37,110 nucleotides of DNA from positions 1 through 37,110 of the forward strand of contig CANQEF010000002.1 in NCBI GenBank assembly GCA_947594675.1, in the 5' to 3' direction. The notes under the pieces were generated by a model that ran no database searches, was not told the origin of the DNA, and saw only the letters and a program-made list of their open reading frames with translations. Position numbers and translations under genes: made by a program. Within the stretch, counting starts at the first letter, position 1; the number at the start of each line of letters is the position of its first letter. The stretch comes from an uncultured Bacilli bacterium (GTDB lineage: Bacteria > Bacillota_I > Bacilli_A > RF39 > UBA660). Below, piece by piece: positions 22,647 through 30,866 of the stretch.

Positions 22647-24952
22647 TATAAAACCTCCTGTAAGAATGATAAGTCATCTACTTTTTCTAAATAAACGGTA
22701 TCAGTATCTTTTTTGTAGCAAATATCTTTATAGTTGCAGTACTTGCAAGCATCTTCTTTGTCAGCATAATTCTTAGGATTTATTTTAAAATCAGCCTTTA
22801 TAATAGAATCAGTTTTATTTTGTATTTCTTTTTTAGTAAACTTAATCAAATTATACATTAAGTCATTAGAAATAACTTTATTTTGATAATAGTAGCCAAA
22901 GCCTTTGTCACTATAAGAAAGACTTTTTATTAATTTACTGTCTTCATAGGTAGAATCAAATTTTTCTAGAATACTGATATCATCGGTTGAATAGCCATTT
23001 AAGTAAAATCTTTCTTCTAATTCTTTAGCCATTTTAGAAGAAAAGCTGGGGTAATCGAATAAAATATTTTGATAATATATTCCTGTAAAAATAGGATTTT
23101 CAAAGATATTACCATAATTAATTAAATATAAGTAGATTGGTAATTGCATATGAAGACCATATTTTAAAGGAGTAATCGATGTATCAATAGTGCCACTTTT
23201 ATAATCAATTATAGAAAAGTAAGTATCATTTATTTTTTGATAGAACATTATTTTATCAATATAGCCCACGAATTCAACTGCGATGTCTTTTCTTACTTCA
23301 ACTTTTACTTCTTTTTCAAAATAGTAAGAATCATAGCCCGTAAGTAATTGTTGTTTTTTTATAGTTGAAAGTAATTCTAATAAGTCTTTTTTTATTCTGA
23401 CTAAAAGTACTTGCTCTTTTAGGGATAAATCTCTTTTTTCTAGATATTTAGTATATTCTTCTTCTAAGTTAAAATTAGGATTTTGACAAAGCGATAAAAT
23501 CTTATGGTACATACTACCTATAAATTGAGGAAATTGTTCTTCATAAATATTTAGTTTTAAGACATTATCTAAGTAATATTTAAAAGAACATTCATTATAA
23601 GTATTAAGCTTGGTATATGATAGTTTCAAAGGATAATCTAGATTCTTTAGATAAGTATCATTATCTATTTCAGTATAAGAATTATCATATGTTAAGTAAG
23701 TTGTTTTATAAGTTGAAAGTAGTTTATCTATGTAATTATGTCTTTCTCCATAAAGATTAAGCTGATCAAGCATAGTGCCTAGACGAATTTTATTATAAAT
23801 ATCTGAATAAGTATAAGTATCTTCTTCTAAAGATAATTCTTGTAAATTTAATTCATCTATTAGAAAAGATTTATAATAAGTAGTAAAAGATGAAGATAGC
23901 TTATAAGATAAATAAAGATGTTTAATTTTACTAAGCAAGTATATAAGTATTTGTTTATTTCTTTTATTTAAATAAGATGTTTTATAAAGAGAAACTTCAT
24001 CTTTAATATTATCTTCAATATAGGAAATATCTGTTTTAGTCTTAGGTAAGATATCTTGGTTAAAGCCTAGAACAAAGACATAGTCATCATCTGTAAATGA
24101 ATAATTATAAAGATTAACTATTTCTATTGCCGGTGTATATTTTTTACTAGAAATAGTTGCTTTTTTTAACTTATCCTTTAGTAAAAGATGCTTTTCTTTG
24201 CAGTCAGGTAATTCAATTAAATCATTTATAAGTTCAACTATTTTCTTATTAATAGATGGATAATTAGGATTTAATTCATTCGTTTTAAGGTATTCTTGAA
24301 CAGGTTTAGTGCCATAGATTTTTTCTTTTATATCTATATTTATAGGTATTTCATAAAAAAGAAATATTTTACGTAAGAGGTAGTAGTTGTCTTCTTGTAC
24401 ATTAGTAAGATATATATTATTTAAAGGTATGCCTTTTTTGATAAGCTTTCTTATTTCAATAGCAATATAATTAATTTCTTCCTCTAGTGTGTTACATTTC
24501 ATAACAGGAGTATTTATAGTACTTTTAGGTATTTCAAAGGAGAAGGAAAGCATCTCTTCTTCATATTTTTCTAATTCATAATAACCTTTGACGAGGATTT
24601 TTCTTTTTTTGATGATGTCTTTAAAAGTAGGATTATAAACTAAAAGATTATTGTCTTCGAGTTCTTTTTTTATGTTTTGAAGAAATTTTAGTTTTTCTGA
24701 ATTGTAAGACTTATCTTCATCAATTACATATAAGTTAGATAAGTATACTTTACAAACATCTATATCATAAGCATATTTTTGCATTAAATAAATTATTGCT
24801 TGATCTGTTTTTATCTTGAAATAGTAGTTATCTCTAAATTCTTCTTTAGTCATAAATTTAATATTAAATAGCTTTTCTGTACAACTTAATTCTTTTAAAA
24901 TATTTAGTTTTAAAGGATTAGGACAAACTATTAGTAAATTATCTTCTAGCAT
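22646..24952 (-). CDS. addB: ATP-dependent nuclease subunit B
   Basis: The AddB/RexB subunit, which resects the opposite strand and recognises Chi in the AddAB complex. It has 768 aa, well below the about 1150 aa of B. subtilis AddB, and no N-terminal Walker A is seen. The C-terminal nuclease domain is intact: YIDKIMF and IIDYKSG carry the catalytic Asp/Lys. Cysteines for an iron-sulfur cluster are visible: one in YNECSFKYYLD and three in CKYCNYKDIC. AGGTGA lies 4 nt before the ATG. Transcribed with addA, and a TATAAT-like -10 lies just upstream. The reduction seems to be in the inactive helicase-like part. Confidence 0.88.
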   Translation of the reverse strand: MLEDNLLIVCPNPLKLNILKELSCTEKLFNIKFMTKEEFRDNYYFKIKTDQAIIYLMQKYAYDIDVCKVYLSNLYVIDEDKSYNSEKLKFLQNIKKELEDNNLLVYNPTFKDIIKKRKILVKGYYELEKYEEEMLSFSFEIPKSTINTPVMKCNTLEEEINYIAIEIRKLIKKGIPLNNIYLTNVQEDNYYLLRKIFLFYEIPINIDIKEKIYGTKPVQEYLKTNELNPNYPSINKKIVELINDLIELPDCKEKHLLLKDKLKKATISSKKYTPAIEIVNLYNYSFTDDDYVFVLGFNQDILPKTKTDISYIEDNIKDEVSLYKTSYLNKRNKQILIYLLSKIKHLYLSYKLSSSFTTYYKSFLIDELNLQELSLEEDTYTYSDIYNKIRLGTMLDQLNLYGERHNYIDKLLSTYKTTYLTYDNSYTEIDNDTYLKNLDYPLKLSYTKLNTYNECSFKYYLDNVLKLNIYEEQFPQFIGSMYHKILSLCQNPNFNLEEEYTKYLEKRDLSLKEQVLLVRIKKDLLELLSTIKKQQLLTGYDSYYFEKEVKVEVRKDIAVEFVGYIDKIMFYQKINDTYFSIIDYKSGTIDTSITPLKYGLHMQLPIYLYLINYGNIFENPIFTGIYYQNILFDYPSFSSKMAKELEERFYLNGYSTDDISILEKFDSTYEDSKLIKSLSYSDKGFGYYYQNKVISNDLMYNLIKFTKKEIQNKTDSIIKADFKINPKNYADKEDACKYCNYKDICYKKDTDTVYLEKVDDLSFLQEVL

Positions 24953-24968
24953 AAAATCACCTATCTCT

Positions 24969-24974
24969 ATTATA
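24969..24974 (-). promoter_or_regulatory. Probable -10 box of the addB-addA transcript
   Basis: Minus strand TATAAT, 16 nt upstream of the addB ATG region. No good -35 at the right distance, so only tentative. Confidence 0.4.
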
Positions 24975-25042
24975 CACTAATTAATCGGTTTTTTAGAGTA
25001 TTTTGTTAGGATAAATTACTAAAATTTTATAAAATCAAATAG

Positions 25043-25070
25043 TAAAAAAATAAGAGGAATTACCCTCTTT
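25043..25070 (-). terminator. Terminator of the 921-aa surface protein gene
   Basis: Minus strand AAGAGG-GTAATT-CCTCTT followed by ATTTTTTTAC. A second hairpin (AAGTTTATTT/AAATAAACTT) precedes it at about 25075-25105. Confidence 0.85.
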
Positions 25071-25105
25071 TCTATTAAGTTTATTTAAGAAGTTTAAATA
25101 AACTT

Positions 25106-27871
25106 TTATGGGATTAGTGTTAGGCGACATGAGTCTTCATCAGTGGAGCCTCCCCTTGATGAATAACCTTCAAACATTCCATAACTTTTATCACCATAAT
25201 CATAATTATCACTCCGACTAATCCATGGATTATTACGATATACAAATCCCCATAATAAAGTGGCATACCAGCCTCTTGTCTCTGTTAAAGAATGGCCGTA
25301 ACATACTTCTCCATCACAAGCTGATTGTACATTAGCATTTTCCCATGTTCCAGATAATCCCTTAGCAGTTTTATATACATTATAATATTTTTTATTTGGT
25401 AAAGCTATTGAACCCGTCGAAGTTCCACCAAAATTTAGTCCTATAAATCCTGAATATCCAGTAGCTAATTTTCCAGCGTGGTTTGTGTTTCCTTGCTCAT
25501 CGTATTCTAATACCCCCATGACATATTCATAGGCTCCTCCAATTATGTCATATATACCATAGATTGTTCCAGTATTTGAAGCTCCGGGTCCTGCTTGTCC
25601 TCTTTTATTTCCATCTTCATCTGTTTGCAAATCTGTCATATTATCATATGTATATTGATAAGGTAGAATTTCTTCGTCTTGTGGTGGTGTTCCATTACTA
25701 CTTCCCGTTACACAATAATCAGATTTATTTTGATATATTTCTTTATATTTTCCAGTGTAATCATTGTTTCCATATTTACCATAACGACTCTGTGAGAGAT
25801 AGACAACAGAACCCCATTCATCATTTTTCATCATGTGCAAATCACCTGTTTTTTTATTAAATCCATAAGTGTTGGCATTATTCATTTGCATACTTCTTGA
25901 CATATAGAAAAAGTTAGCTAACGTTTTATTTCTTATTGAATATTGATTTGGTATAATTGTTACTCCACTTACATCGCACATTTCATTTTTACATGATTCT
26001 GTATATGAGCCACTCGGCTCAAATTTACTTACCCATAGGCCTGCTCGTGCAGTTGGAATATTGTCTCCTGCTGCGTCAGTTTCAGGAAAGTTAAAGGCAT
26101 CGTTTGTTCTCCAATTTTTTATTTTATTCCCTGTATACTGGGCATTGCCAGTATTTTCATTTTTTCTTACTGATATGAATTTTATGTCTATTTCTCCTGG
26201 TAATTCAATTGTTGGTGTAGGATTTTTTGCATCTCTAAAAGTTGCCTTGCCATAATAATTAATTTCATCTTCACTTTTTATGGTATAAGAATATCTTGGT
26301 ATCCACACCCACATCGTATTGATATATCCCATTTTTATTTCTGTTCCTGTTGGATTGTTCTTATATGTTTCTCTAGCTTTAAATTGTTCTGTAGAATATT
26401 TATTTACACTTTTTACAGTATTCCCCACTACATTTGTTATCTCATATAATTCTGTACAAACTTTTCCTCCATCTGCACAAATAAATTTTCCTATATCATT
26501 TGTATTAAAATCGTGACTATCATTTCCCGATAATACAAATTTTCCCTCATTATCAATTTCATACTTTGTTGCGATAAAATATTTCCATTCTTGTGTCCAT
26601 GGATATTCACCCGTTGAATCATTACTAATAGCTGTTGAGCCTTCTGGTATTGATAAATTTCTTATATAAGCTGTAGATTCATACTTAATAGGTTTACTTC
26701 CTCTTGGATAATCAGCTGTTATTGTTACTTGAGCATTTGCAGTAAGTTCCTTACTATAACTCTTGGACGTAATTCCAGCAATGCCACTAGCATATGGTCC
26801 ATCAATTTTTTCAGTAACGCCGTTTATTGTTAATTTAACCAAAAAATAATCATCTTTTTTTTGGCCTAATACTTCGTAGTCAAAAGAAAGCGTTCCTCCA
26901 TTACTTCCTGTTGTAAAGCTTAGTGTGAAATTACTATTTGTATTATTGTAACTTTGATTAGTACTTTTATAGTTGTATAAAGAAAGTTGATTTGTTAAAT
27001 CTGTACTTACGTTGCCAAGTGGTTTTTCCTTATAACTACTATCAACAATTGTAACAGCATTTGCCCACTTTTGTGTCTTATAATCATACCAGTTATTATT
27101 TAAATTATTTATATCAGCTTTTTTCCACTGTCCTACTTTTTCATCATAATATACCGGTATCATATCGCCATTTAATACTGGAGCATTTGGTGTATTGTTT
27201 TCTATTAAGATATTGCCATTTACATTTTCTAAAACTAATTCCTTATTAACAAATTGATAATCGTCATGATTATCATAATCAAGTAAAGTTTTATCATTCA
27301 TTGTGATTATTATATCTTCTACATCCTCTGTAAATGTATTTCTTAAGGTTTCGCTCTCCATTATCTCCTTTTTGTAGCTGATAGTATTACTAAAGCCATC
27401 ATAAGTAATTTGATATATTGGTTCAAAATAAATTCTTATTCTATCAGTAACACTTCTTAAAGTAATAGTAAACTCCTTTATCATTCCCGCTTTAGAGTTA
27501 CCCTTCGTATCAACTAATTTTGTTTTTAGAGTATAACCTTCTAATTCTAAATTATCTACTCCCTCTATTTTTAAAATACCCATATCAAAATCAGAAAAGT
27601 TAGTTACTTCAATTTTATAAGTAATATAAGAATCTTTATCATTTAATTCATAACCTAGAATAATCTCATCACTAGAAAACTTAGGAGAAAACTTTTCAAT
27701 AGCCTTATTATCACCCAACTTAACATTAGTTATTCTAATATCAGCTGGTACTTTATAAACAAATTCTCCCGTTATATTTAACTCTCTATTCAAAACAGAA
27801 TATCCTATACTCATTAAACAAACGATTAAAATTAAAGAATTTGCTAAAATAAAATGTGTCCTTCTTTTCAT
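25106..27871 (-). CDS. Large membrane-anchored surface protein
   Basis: This 921-aa protein has an N-terminal basic stretch and hydrophobic segment (about 7-24, HFILANSLILIVCLMSIGYS), so it is secreted or anchored. Order: beta-sandwich-like regions (about 30-200); the module NAPVLNGDMIPVYYDE...WYDY (about 228-275) shared with the 1-1506 protein; a jelly-roll-like region (about 285-410); WVWIPRYSYTI (about 515). The C-terminal region resembles formylglycine-generating-enzyme/sulfatase-modifying folds (GLWVSKFEPSG, MKNDEWGSVVYLSQSRYGK, GIYDIIGGAYEYVMG, and SSRGGSTDEDSCRL at the end). In these large Bacillota proteins such domains are likely non-enzymatic adhesion modules. It has its own promoter with a poly-G spacer (27917-27947), ribosome site GGTGGTGG as in the first surface gene, and a terminator at 25043-25070. 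Confidence 0.8.
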   Translation of the reverse strand: MKRRTHFILANSLILIVCLMSIGYSVLNRELNITGEFVYKVPADIRITNVKLGDNKAIEKFSPKFSSDEIILGYELNDKDSYITYKIEVTNFSDFDMGILKIEGVDNLELEGYTLKTKLVDTKGNSKAGMIKEFTITLRSVTDRIRIYFEPIYQITYDGFSNTISYKKEIMESETLRNTFTEDVEDIIITMNDKTLLDYDNHDDYQFVNKELVLENVNGNILIENNTPNAPVLNGDMIPVYYDEKVGQWKKADINNLNNNWYDYKTQKWANAVTIVDSSYKEKPLGNVSTDLTNQLSLYNYKSTNQSYNNTNSNFTLSFTTGSNGGTLSFDYEVLGQKKDDYFLVKLTINGVTEKIDGPYASGIAGITSKSYSKELTANAQVTITADYPRGSKPIKYESTAYIRNLSIPEGSTAISNDSTGEYPWTQEWKYFIATKYEIDNEGKFVLSGNDSHDFNTNDIGKFICADGGKVCTELYEITNVVGNTVKSVNKYSTEQFKARETYKNNPTGTEIKMGYINTMWVWIPRYSYTIKSEDEINYYGKATFRDAKNPTPTIELPGEIDIKFISVRKNENTGNAQYTGNKIKNWRTNDAFNFPETDAAGDNIPTARAGLWVSKFEPSGSYTESCKNEMCDVSGVTIIPNQYSIRNKTLANFFYMSRSMQMNNANTYGFNKKTGDLHMMKNDEWGSVVYLSQSRYGKYGNNDYTGKYKEIYQNKSDYCVTGSSNGTPPQDEEILPYQYTYDNMTDLQTDEDGNKRGQAGPGASNTGTIYGIYDIIGGAYEYVMGVLEYDEQGNTNHAGKLATGYSGFIGLNFGGTSTGSIALPNKKYYNVYKTAKGLSGTWENANVQSACDGEVCYGHSLTETRGWYATLLWGFVYRNNPWISRSDNYDYGDKSYGMFEGYSSRGGSTDEDSCRLTLIP

Positions 27872-27916
27872 TTTTCCACCACCAAATTATGCACAACTTC
27901 ATTATTTTATAAGATA

Positions 27917-27947
27917 AATATACCCCCCCCCCGTCATAATTTGTCAA
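27917..27947 (-). promoter_or_regulatory. Promoter with a 10-G tract in the spacer (probable phase-variable switch)
   Basis: Minus strand consensus -35 TTGACA (27947-27942), then AATTATGAC and ten G (27932-27923), then -10 TATATT (27922-27917). The spacer is 19 nt, two above optimum, so gain or loss of G residues by slippage would strongly change promoter strength. The promoter sits directly after the rpmF terminator. Confidence 0.75.
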
Positions 27948-27948
27948 C

Positions 27949-27977
27949 AAAAAAAGTGAATCTTTTGTCCACTTTTT
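27949..27977 (-). terminator. Terminator of rpmF
   Basis: Minus strand AAAAAGTG (27977-27970), 11-nt loop, CACTTTTT (27958-27951), then T-rich sequence. It separates the L32 operon from the surface-protein gene. Confidence 0.8.
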
Positions 27978-27983
27978 GTAAAA

Positions 27984-28193
27984 TTATTCTTCACTTTTAT
28001 CAGCAATTACTTTTTTACCTTTGTAACTTCCACATTTTGGGCATACTCTATGTGGTTTAATAACCTCACCACAACTTGGGCATTTTGTAGTACCAGGTAA
28101 TTCTAATGCATTATGACTTCTTCTCATTCTTTTTCTCGTTTTTGAAACTCTGTGAAAAGGAACAGCAAACATTTGGATATTTAACTTCATCAT
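27984..28193 (-). CDS. rpmF: Ribosomal protein L32 with cleavable-type N-terminal extension
   Basis: This is a 69-aa product from the ATG at 28193, 8 nt after GAGGAG. The body [18 protein letters not shown] followed by a four-cysteine zinc ribbon (CPSCG...CPKCG) is bacterial L32. Standard L32 starts M-AVPF; here nine residues, MMKLNIQMF, precede AVPF. This looks like the Prp-cleaved leader of Bacillota L27 (MLKLNLQFF, then A), and cutting after Phe would give the normal mature L32 N-terminus. Other ATGs give 70-72 aa forms, or a short form from the Met of QMF that would start M-F-A-V-P. Last gene of an operon with DUF177/YceD, the classical rpmF neighbour. Confidence 0.93.
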   Translation of the reverse strand: MMKLNIQMFAVPFHRVSKTRKRMRRSHNALELPGTTKCPSCGEVIKPHRVCPKCGSYKGKKVIADKSEE

Positions 28194-28198
28194 TTTTA

Positions 28199-28654
28199 TC
28201 ACTCCTCATCTTCTAATATTTTAGTAAATGGATTATTACTCTTAACTAGTTCATCTTCACTAATTAATTTCCATCCATCCCCATGATATTTACTAAAGTC
28301 TTCAACTTCAGTATATTGTAATGGGACCTCTAGTACAATATTTTCCCACAAAAATTGAAATATATCAAGGGTATTTTCATCTTTTTTGCAATTTTCTTCT
28401 AAAATATCATCATATTCTAAAGAAAAAGGGTAATTTATTGGTTCTAAAGAGATAGAATCTTTTAAAAGCATTTGTCCTTCTACGTGCATTTTTACATATA
28501 AACTATCTTCTTCTTTGGTAATAAATCCTTCTACTTCAATATCATCTAATGCTATTACATCATCATTTGTAATATAACTCTTAGGAATATTATAAGTATT
28601 AGATATATCTATTTTTTCTTTGGTATTACTATATAGTAAACTTAAATCAATCAT
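28199..28654 (-). CDS. YceD/DUF177 family protein
   Basis: This 151-aa acidic protein lies directly upstream of rpmF, the conserved position of YceD/DUF177 (YlbN in B. subtilis), linked to ribosome or 23S rRNA maturation. Features: an [34 protein letters not shown] beta-rich core split as [11 protein letters not shown] and [12 protein letters not shown], and [14 protein letters not shown] acidic segments ([13 protein letters not shown]). The usual pair of cysteines in the central C-x2-C region of many homologues is not seen. Shine-Dalgarno AAAGGTGA. The start overlaps the previous gene's end by 8 nt; the stop is TGA, 5 nt before the rpmF ATG. Confidence 0.82.
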   Translation of the reverse strand: MIDLSLLYSNTKEKIDISNTYNIPKSYITNDDVIALDDIEVEGFITKEEDSLYVKMHVEGQMLLKDSISLEPINYPFSLEYDDILEENCKKDENTLDIFQFLWENIVLEVPLQYTEVEDFSKYHGDGWKLISEDELVKSNNPFTKILEDEE

Positions 28655-29237
28655 TTAGATCACCTTTCATTGCGATTAGATTATCATCTTCAAAAACTTG
28701 AATTAGTCCATGATAATGTAAAATACTTCCTGTTGGAACATTACTACCTTGAGCAACCCATATACGTATAGAATATTTTTTTTCTCCTAAGGCTGGAATT
28801 TCTGAGATATCTAAAAGATTATCTTCTAATTCTGTTAGGCTATAAATAATATTATCAGTATTATCTTCTTTAATAGATACCTTTATATATTCTTGTGGTA
28901 TTTGATAATCTTCACATTCATCATCAATAGTTTTTTTCGTATCAGTTATTAATTTAATTTTATAATTTACTTTTTCTGTTAAATTGTTTTTTATAGTAAA
29001 AGTGTAAGCCTTGGAAGAAAGACCTACTGAATCTGTTACTGGGCTTACTCTAGATAAAGTTACACTTGCTCCTGTTTTTTCATGAAAAACAACATCTAAG
29101 CTTTCAGAAGAATAATCAATATTGCGTTCTTCTTTAAATTTATAATATATTTTATATGTTGAAAATATAGCGATTAGTAAAATAATGGTTATATATATAA
29201 TATTTTTTAGTCTTTCTTTTTTAGCATTATAATACAT
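28647..29237 (-). CDS. Single-pass membrane protein of unknown function
   Basis: This 196-aa protein has a basic N-terminus (MYYNAKKERLK), one transmembrane helix (about 12-30, IIYITIILLIAIFSTYKIYY) and an extracytoplasmic beta-sandwich-like domain of about 160 aa (SKAYTFTIKNNLTEKVNYKIKL, KKYSIRIWVAQGSN, GSILHYHGLIQVFED). The domain looks like a small Ig-like or TasA/CalY-type fold, but I do not assign a family. GGAGG precedes the ATG at 7 nt. First gene of the operon with YceD and L32, with its own promoter at 29263-29291. Confidence 0.72.
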   Translation of the reverse strand: MYYNAKKERLKNIIYITIILLIAIFSTYKIYYKFKEERNIDYSSESLDVVFHEKTGASVTLSRVSPVTDSVGLSSKAYTFTIKNNLTEKVNYKIKLITDTKKTIDDECEDYQIPQEYIKVSIKEDNTDNIIYSLTELEDNLLDISEIPALGEKKYSIRIWVAQGSNVPTGSILHYHGLIQVFEDDNLIAMKGDLND

Positions 29238-29262
29238 AAGAAAACCTCCAAATTCTATTTAA

Positions 29263-29291
29263 ATTATATAGGTAATTAGATTTCTTTACAA
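29263..29291 (-). promoter_or_regulatory. Promoter of the membrane protein-yceD-rpmF operon
   Basis: Minus strand TTGTAA (29291-29286), 17-nt spacer, TATAAT (29268-29263). The -35 overlaps the stop codon of the upstream flavoprotein gene. Confidence 0.7.
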
Positions 29292-30857
29292 GGAAAAATT
29301 ATATTTTTCAGCAATTTTTTCTGCCAACTTTACCCCGTCTATAGCAGCCGAAGTAATTCCACCAGCATAACCAGCTCCTTCACCACCCGGATAAATTCCT
29401 TGAATATTAGTTTCTAAAGAGTCATTTCTAAGTATACGCACAGGAGATGATGTTCTACTTTCAACACCTAGTAATATAACATCATCTTTATTAAAGCCTT
29501 GAATAATTGTTCCAAAGTGATCAATACCTTCTTTGATAGTCGCATTTATTTCTTTAGGAAATAATTCATTCAAGTTAGCAAAATGCCATTTACCTTTAGT
29601 TATTACTTCAATATCTCCTAGTTTTTTACTCTTTTCATTATTTTTATAATCTTTAAATAATTGGACAGGAATAAAGCCATTACCTATCTTATAAGCTTTT
29701 TCTTCCAACTTTCTTTGAAAAGATATTCCATCTAAGGGATTATTTCCAAAATCATTTGGAGTAACTTGTATAACTAAAGCACTGTTGGCATTTTTACTGT
29801 CTCTTTTATGATTACTCATGCCATTAACTACAAGTCTTCCTTTTTCACTAGAGGCATTAATTACATAGCCTCCAGGACACATACAAAAAGAATAAATACT
29901 TCTATTGGTGCTAGCTTTATAAGTTAATTTATAATCAGCTGGTGGTAAATTTACTTTTTGCTTATATTGATTTAAATCAATCAATTCTTGAGGATGTTCT
30001 ATACGTAGTCCTACTGCAAAAGGTTTAGGCTCCATTAATATCTTTTTATCATAAAGCATTGAGAAAGTATCACGAGCTGAGTGACCAATTGCTAAGACTA
30101 AGACTTGACAAGGAATAATTTCTTGATTGTTTACTTCAATACTTTCAAGAGTATTATCTTTTATAAAAAGATTAGTAAGCTTAGTATTATAACGGAATTC
30201 ACCACCATAAGAAATAATCTTTTTTCTAATATTTATAATAATTTCTCTTAATAAGTCAGTTCCTATATGAGGTTTATTTTCATACATTATTTCTTTTGGA
30301 GCCCCATTTTCTACAAATATTTCAAAGACTTTTTTACCTCGATAGAATTTGTCTTTTACTAAAGTATTTAATTTACCATCGGAGAATGTTCCTGCTCCTC
30401 CTTCACCAAATTGAACATTTGATTCTTCATTTAAATTATTGCTAACAAAAAAGTTATTAACTGTATTTACTCTATCTTCTATTTTTTCTCCTCTTTCTAT
30501 TATAAGAGGTTTAAAGCCTTTTTCCGCTAGTAAATAGGAACAAAATAAACCAGCTGGACCACTACCCACTATTACTACTCTACTATTTAATTTTTCTTTT
30601 CCTAATTTAGGAAAAACATACTCTTCTTTAGGAGATAGAAAGACATCTTTTAGACTTTTTTTTAAAATAGCTGATTCATTAGATACAGAAACATCTACTT
30701 CAAAGACATAGTATAATGTATCTTTTCTAGCATCTAAAGACTTCTTTTTTATTTCCAAATTATTAACTTTAGTTTTTAAAAGATGCTCTACTTTATTTTG
30801 TATTTTATCCAAACTATATTCTAAAGCATTAATTTTAATTTGTTTAATTCTTAACAT
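29286..30857 (-). CDS. FAD-dependent oxidoreductase (COG2509-like)
   Basis: This 523-aa protein has an N-terminal region of about 90 residues before the dinucleotide-binding motif VVIVGSGPAGLFCSYLLAEKG (GxGxxG, about 94-114), then a Glu for ribose at LIIERGEKIEDR. It has QFGEGGAGTFSDGKLNT, LVLAIGHSARDTF and GVESRTSSPVRILR, and near the C-terminus GIYPGGEGAGYAGGI. This arrangement is the COG2509 family of uncharacterised NAD(P)/FAD-dependent dehydrogenases (about 460-540 aa). Expected to be a cytoplasmic flavoprotein; the substrate is unknown. AAGGAG precedes the ATG. It is 9 nt downstream of another flavoprotein gene, so the two are co-transcribed. Confidence 0.88.
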   Translation of the reverse strand: MLRIKQIKINALEYSLDKIQNKVEHLLKTKVNNLEIKKKSLDARKDTLYYVFEVDVSVSNESAILKKSLKDVFLSPKEEYVFPKLGKEKLNSRVVIVGSGPAGLFCSYLLAEKGFKPLIIERGEKIEDRVNTVNNFFVSNNLNEESNVQFGEGGAGTFSDGKLNTLVKDKFYRGKKVFEIFVENGAPKEIMYENKPHIGTDLLREIIINIRKKIISYGGEFRYNTKLTNLFIKDNTLESIEVNNQEIIPCQVLVLAIGHSARDTFSMLYDKKILMEPKPFAVGLRIEHPQELIDLNQYKQKVNLPPADYKLTYKASTNRSIYSFCMCPGGYVINASSEKGRLVVNGMSNHKRDSKNANSALVIQVTPNDFGNNPLDGISFQRKLEEKAYKIGNGFIPVQLFKDYKNNEKSKKLGDIEVITKGKWHFANLNELFPKEINATIKEGIDHFGTIIQGFNKDDVILLGVESRTSSPVRILRNDSLETNIQGIYPGGEGAGYAGGITSAAIDGVKLAEKIAEKYNFSL

Positions 30858-30866
30858 AAAGACTCC

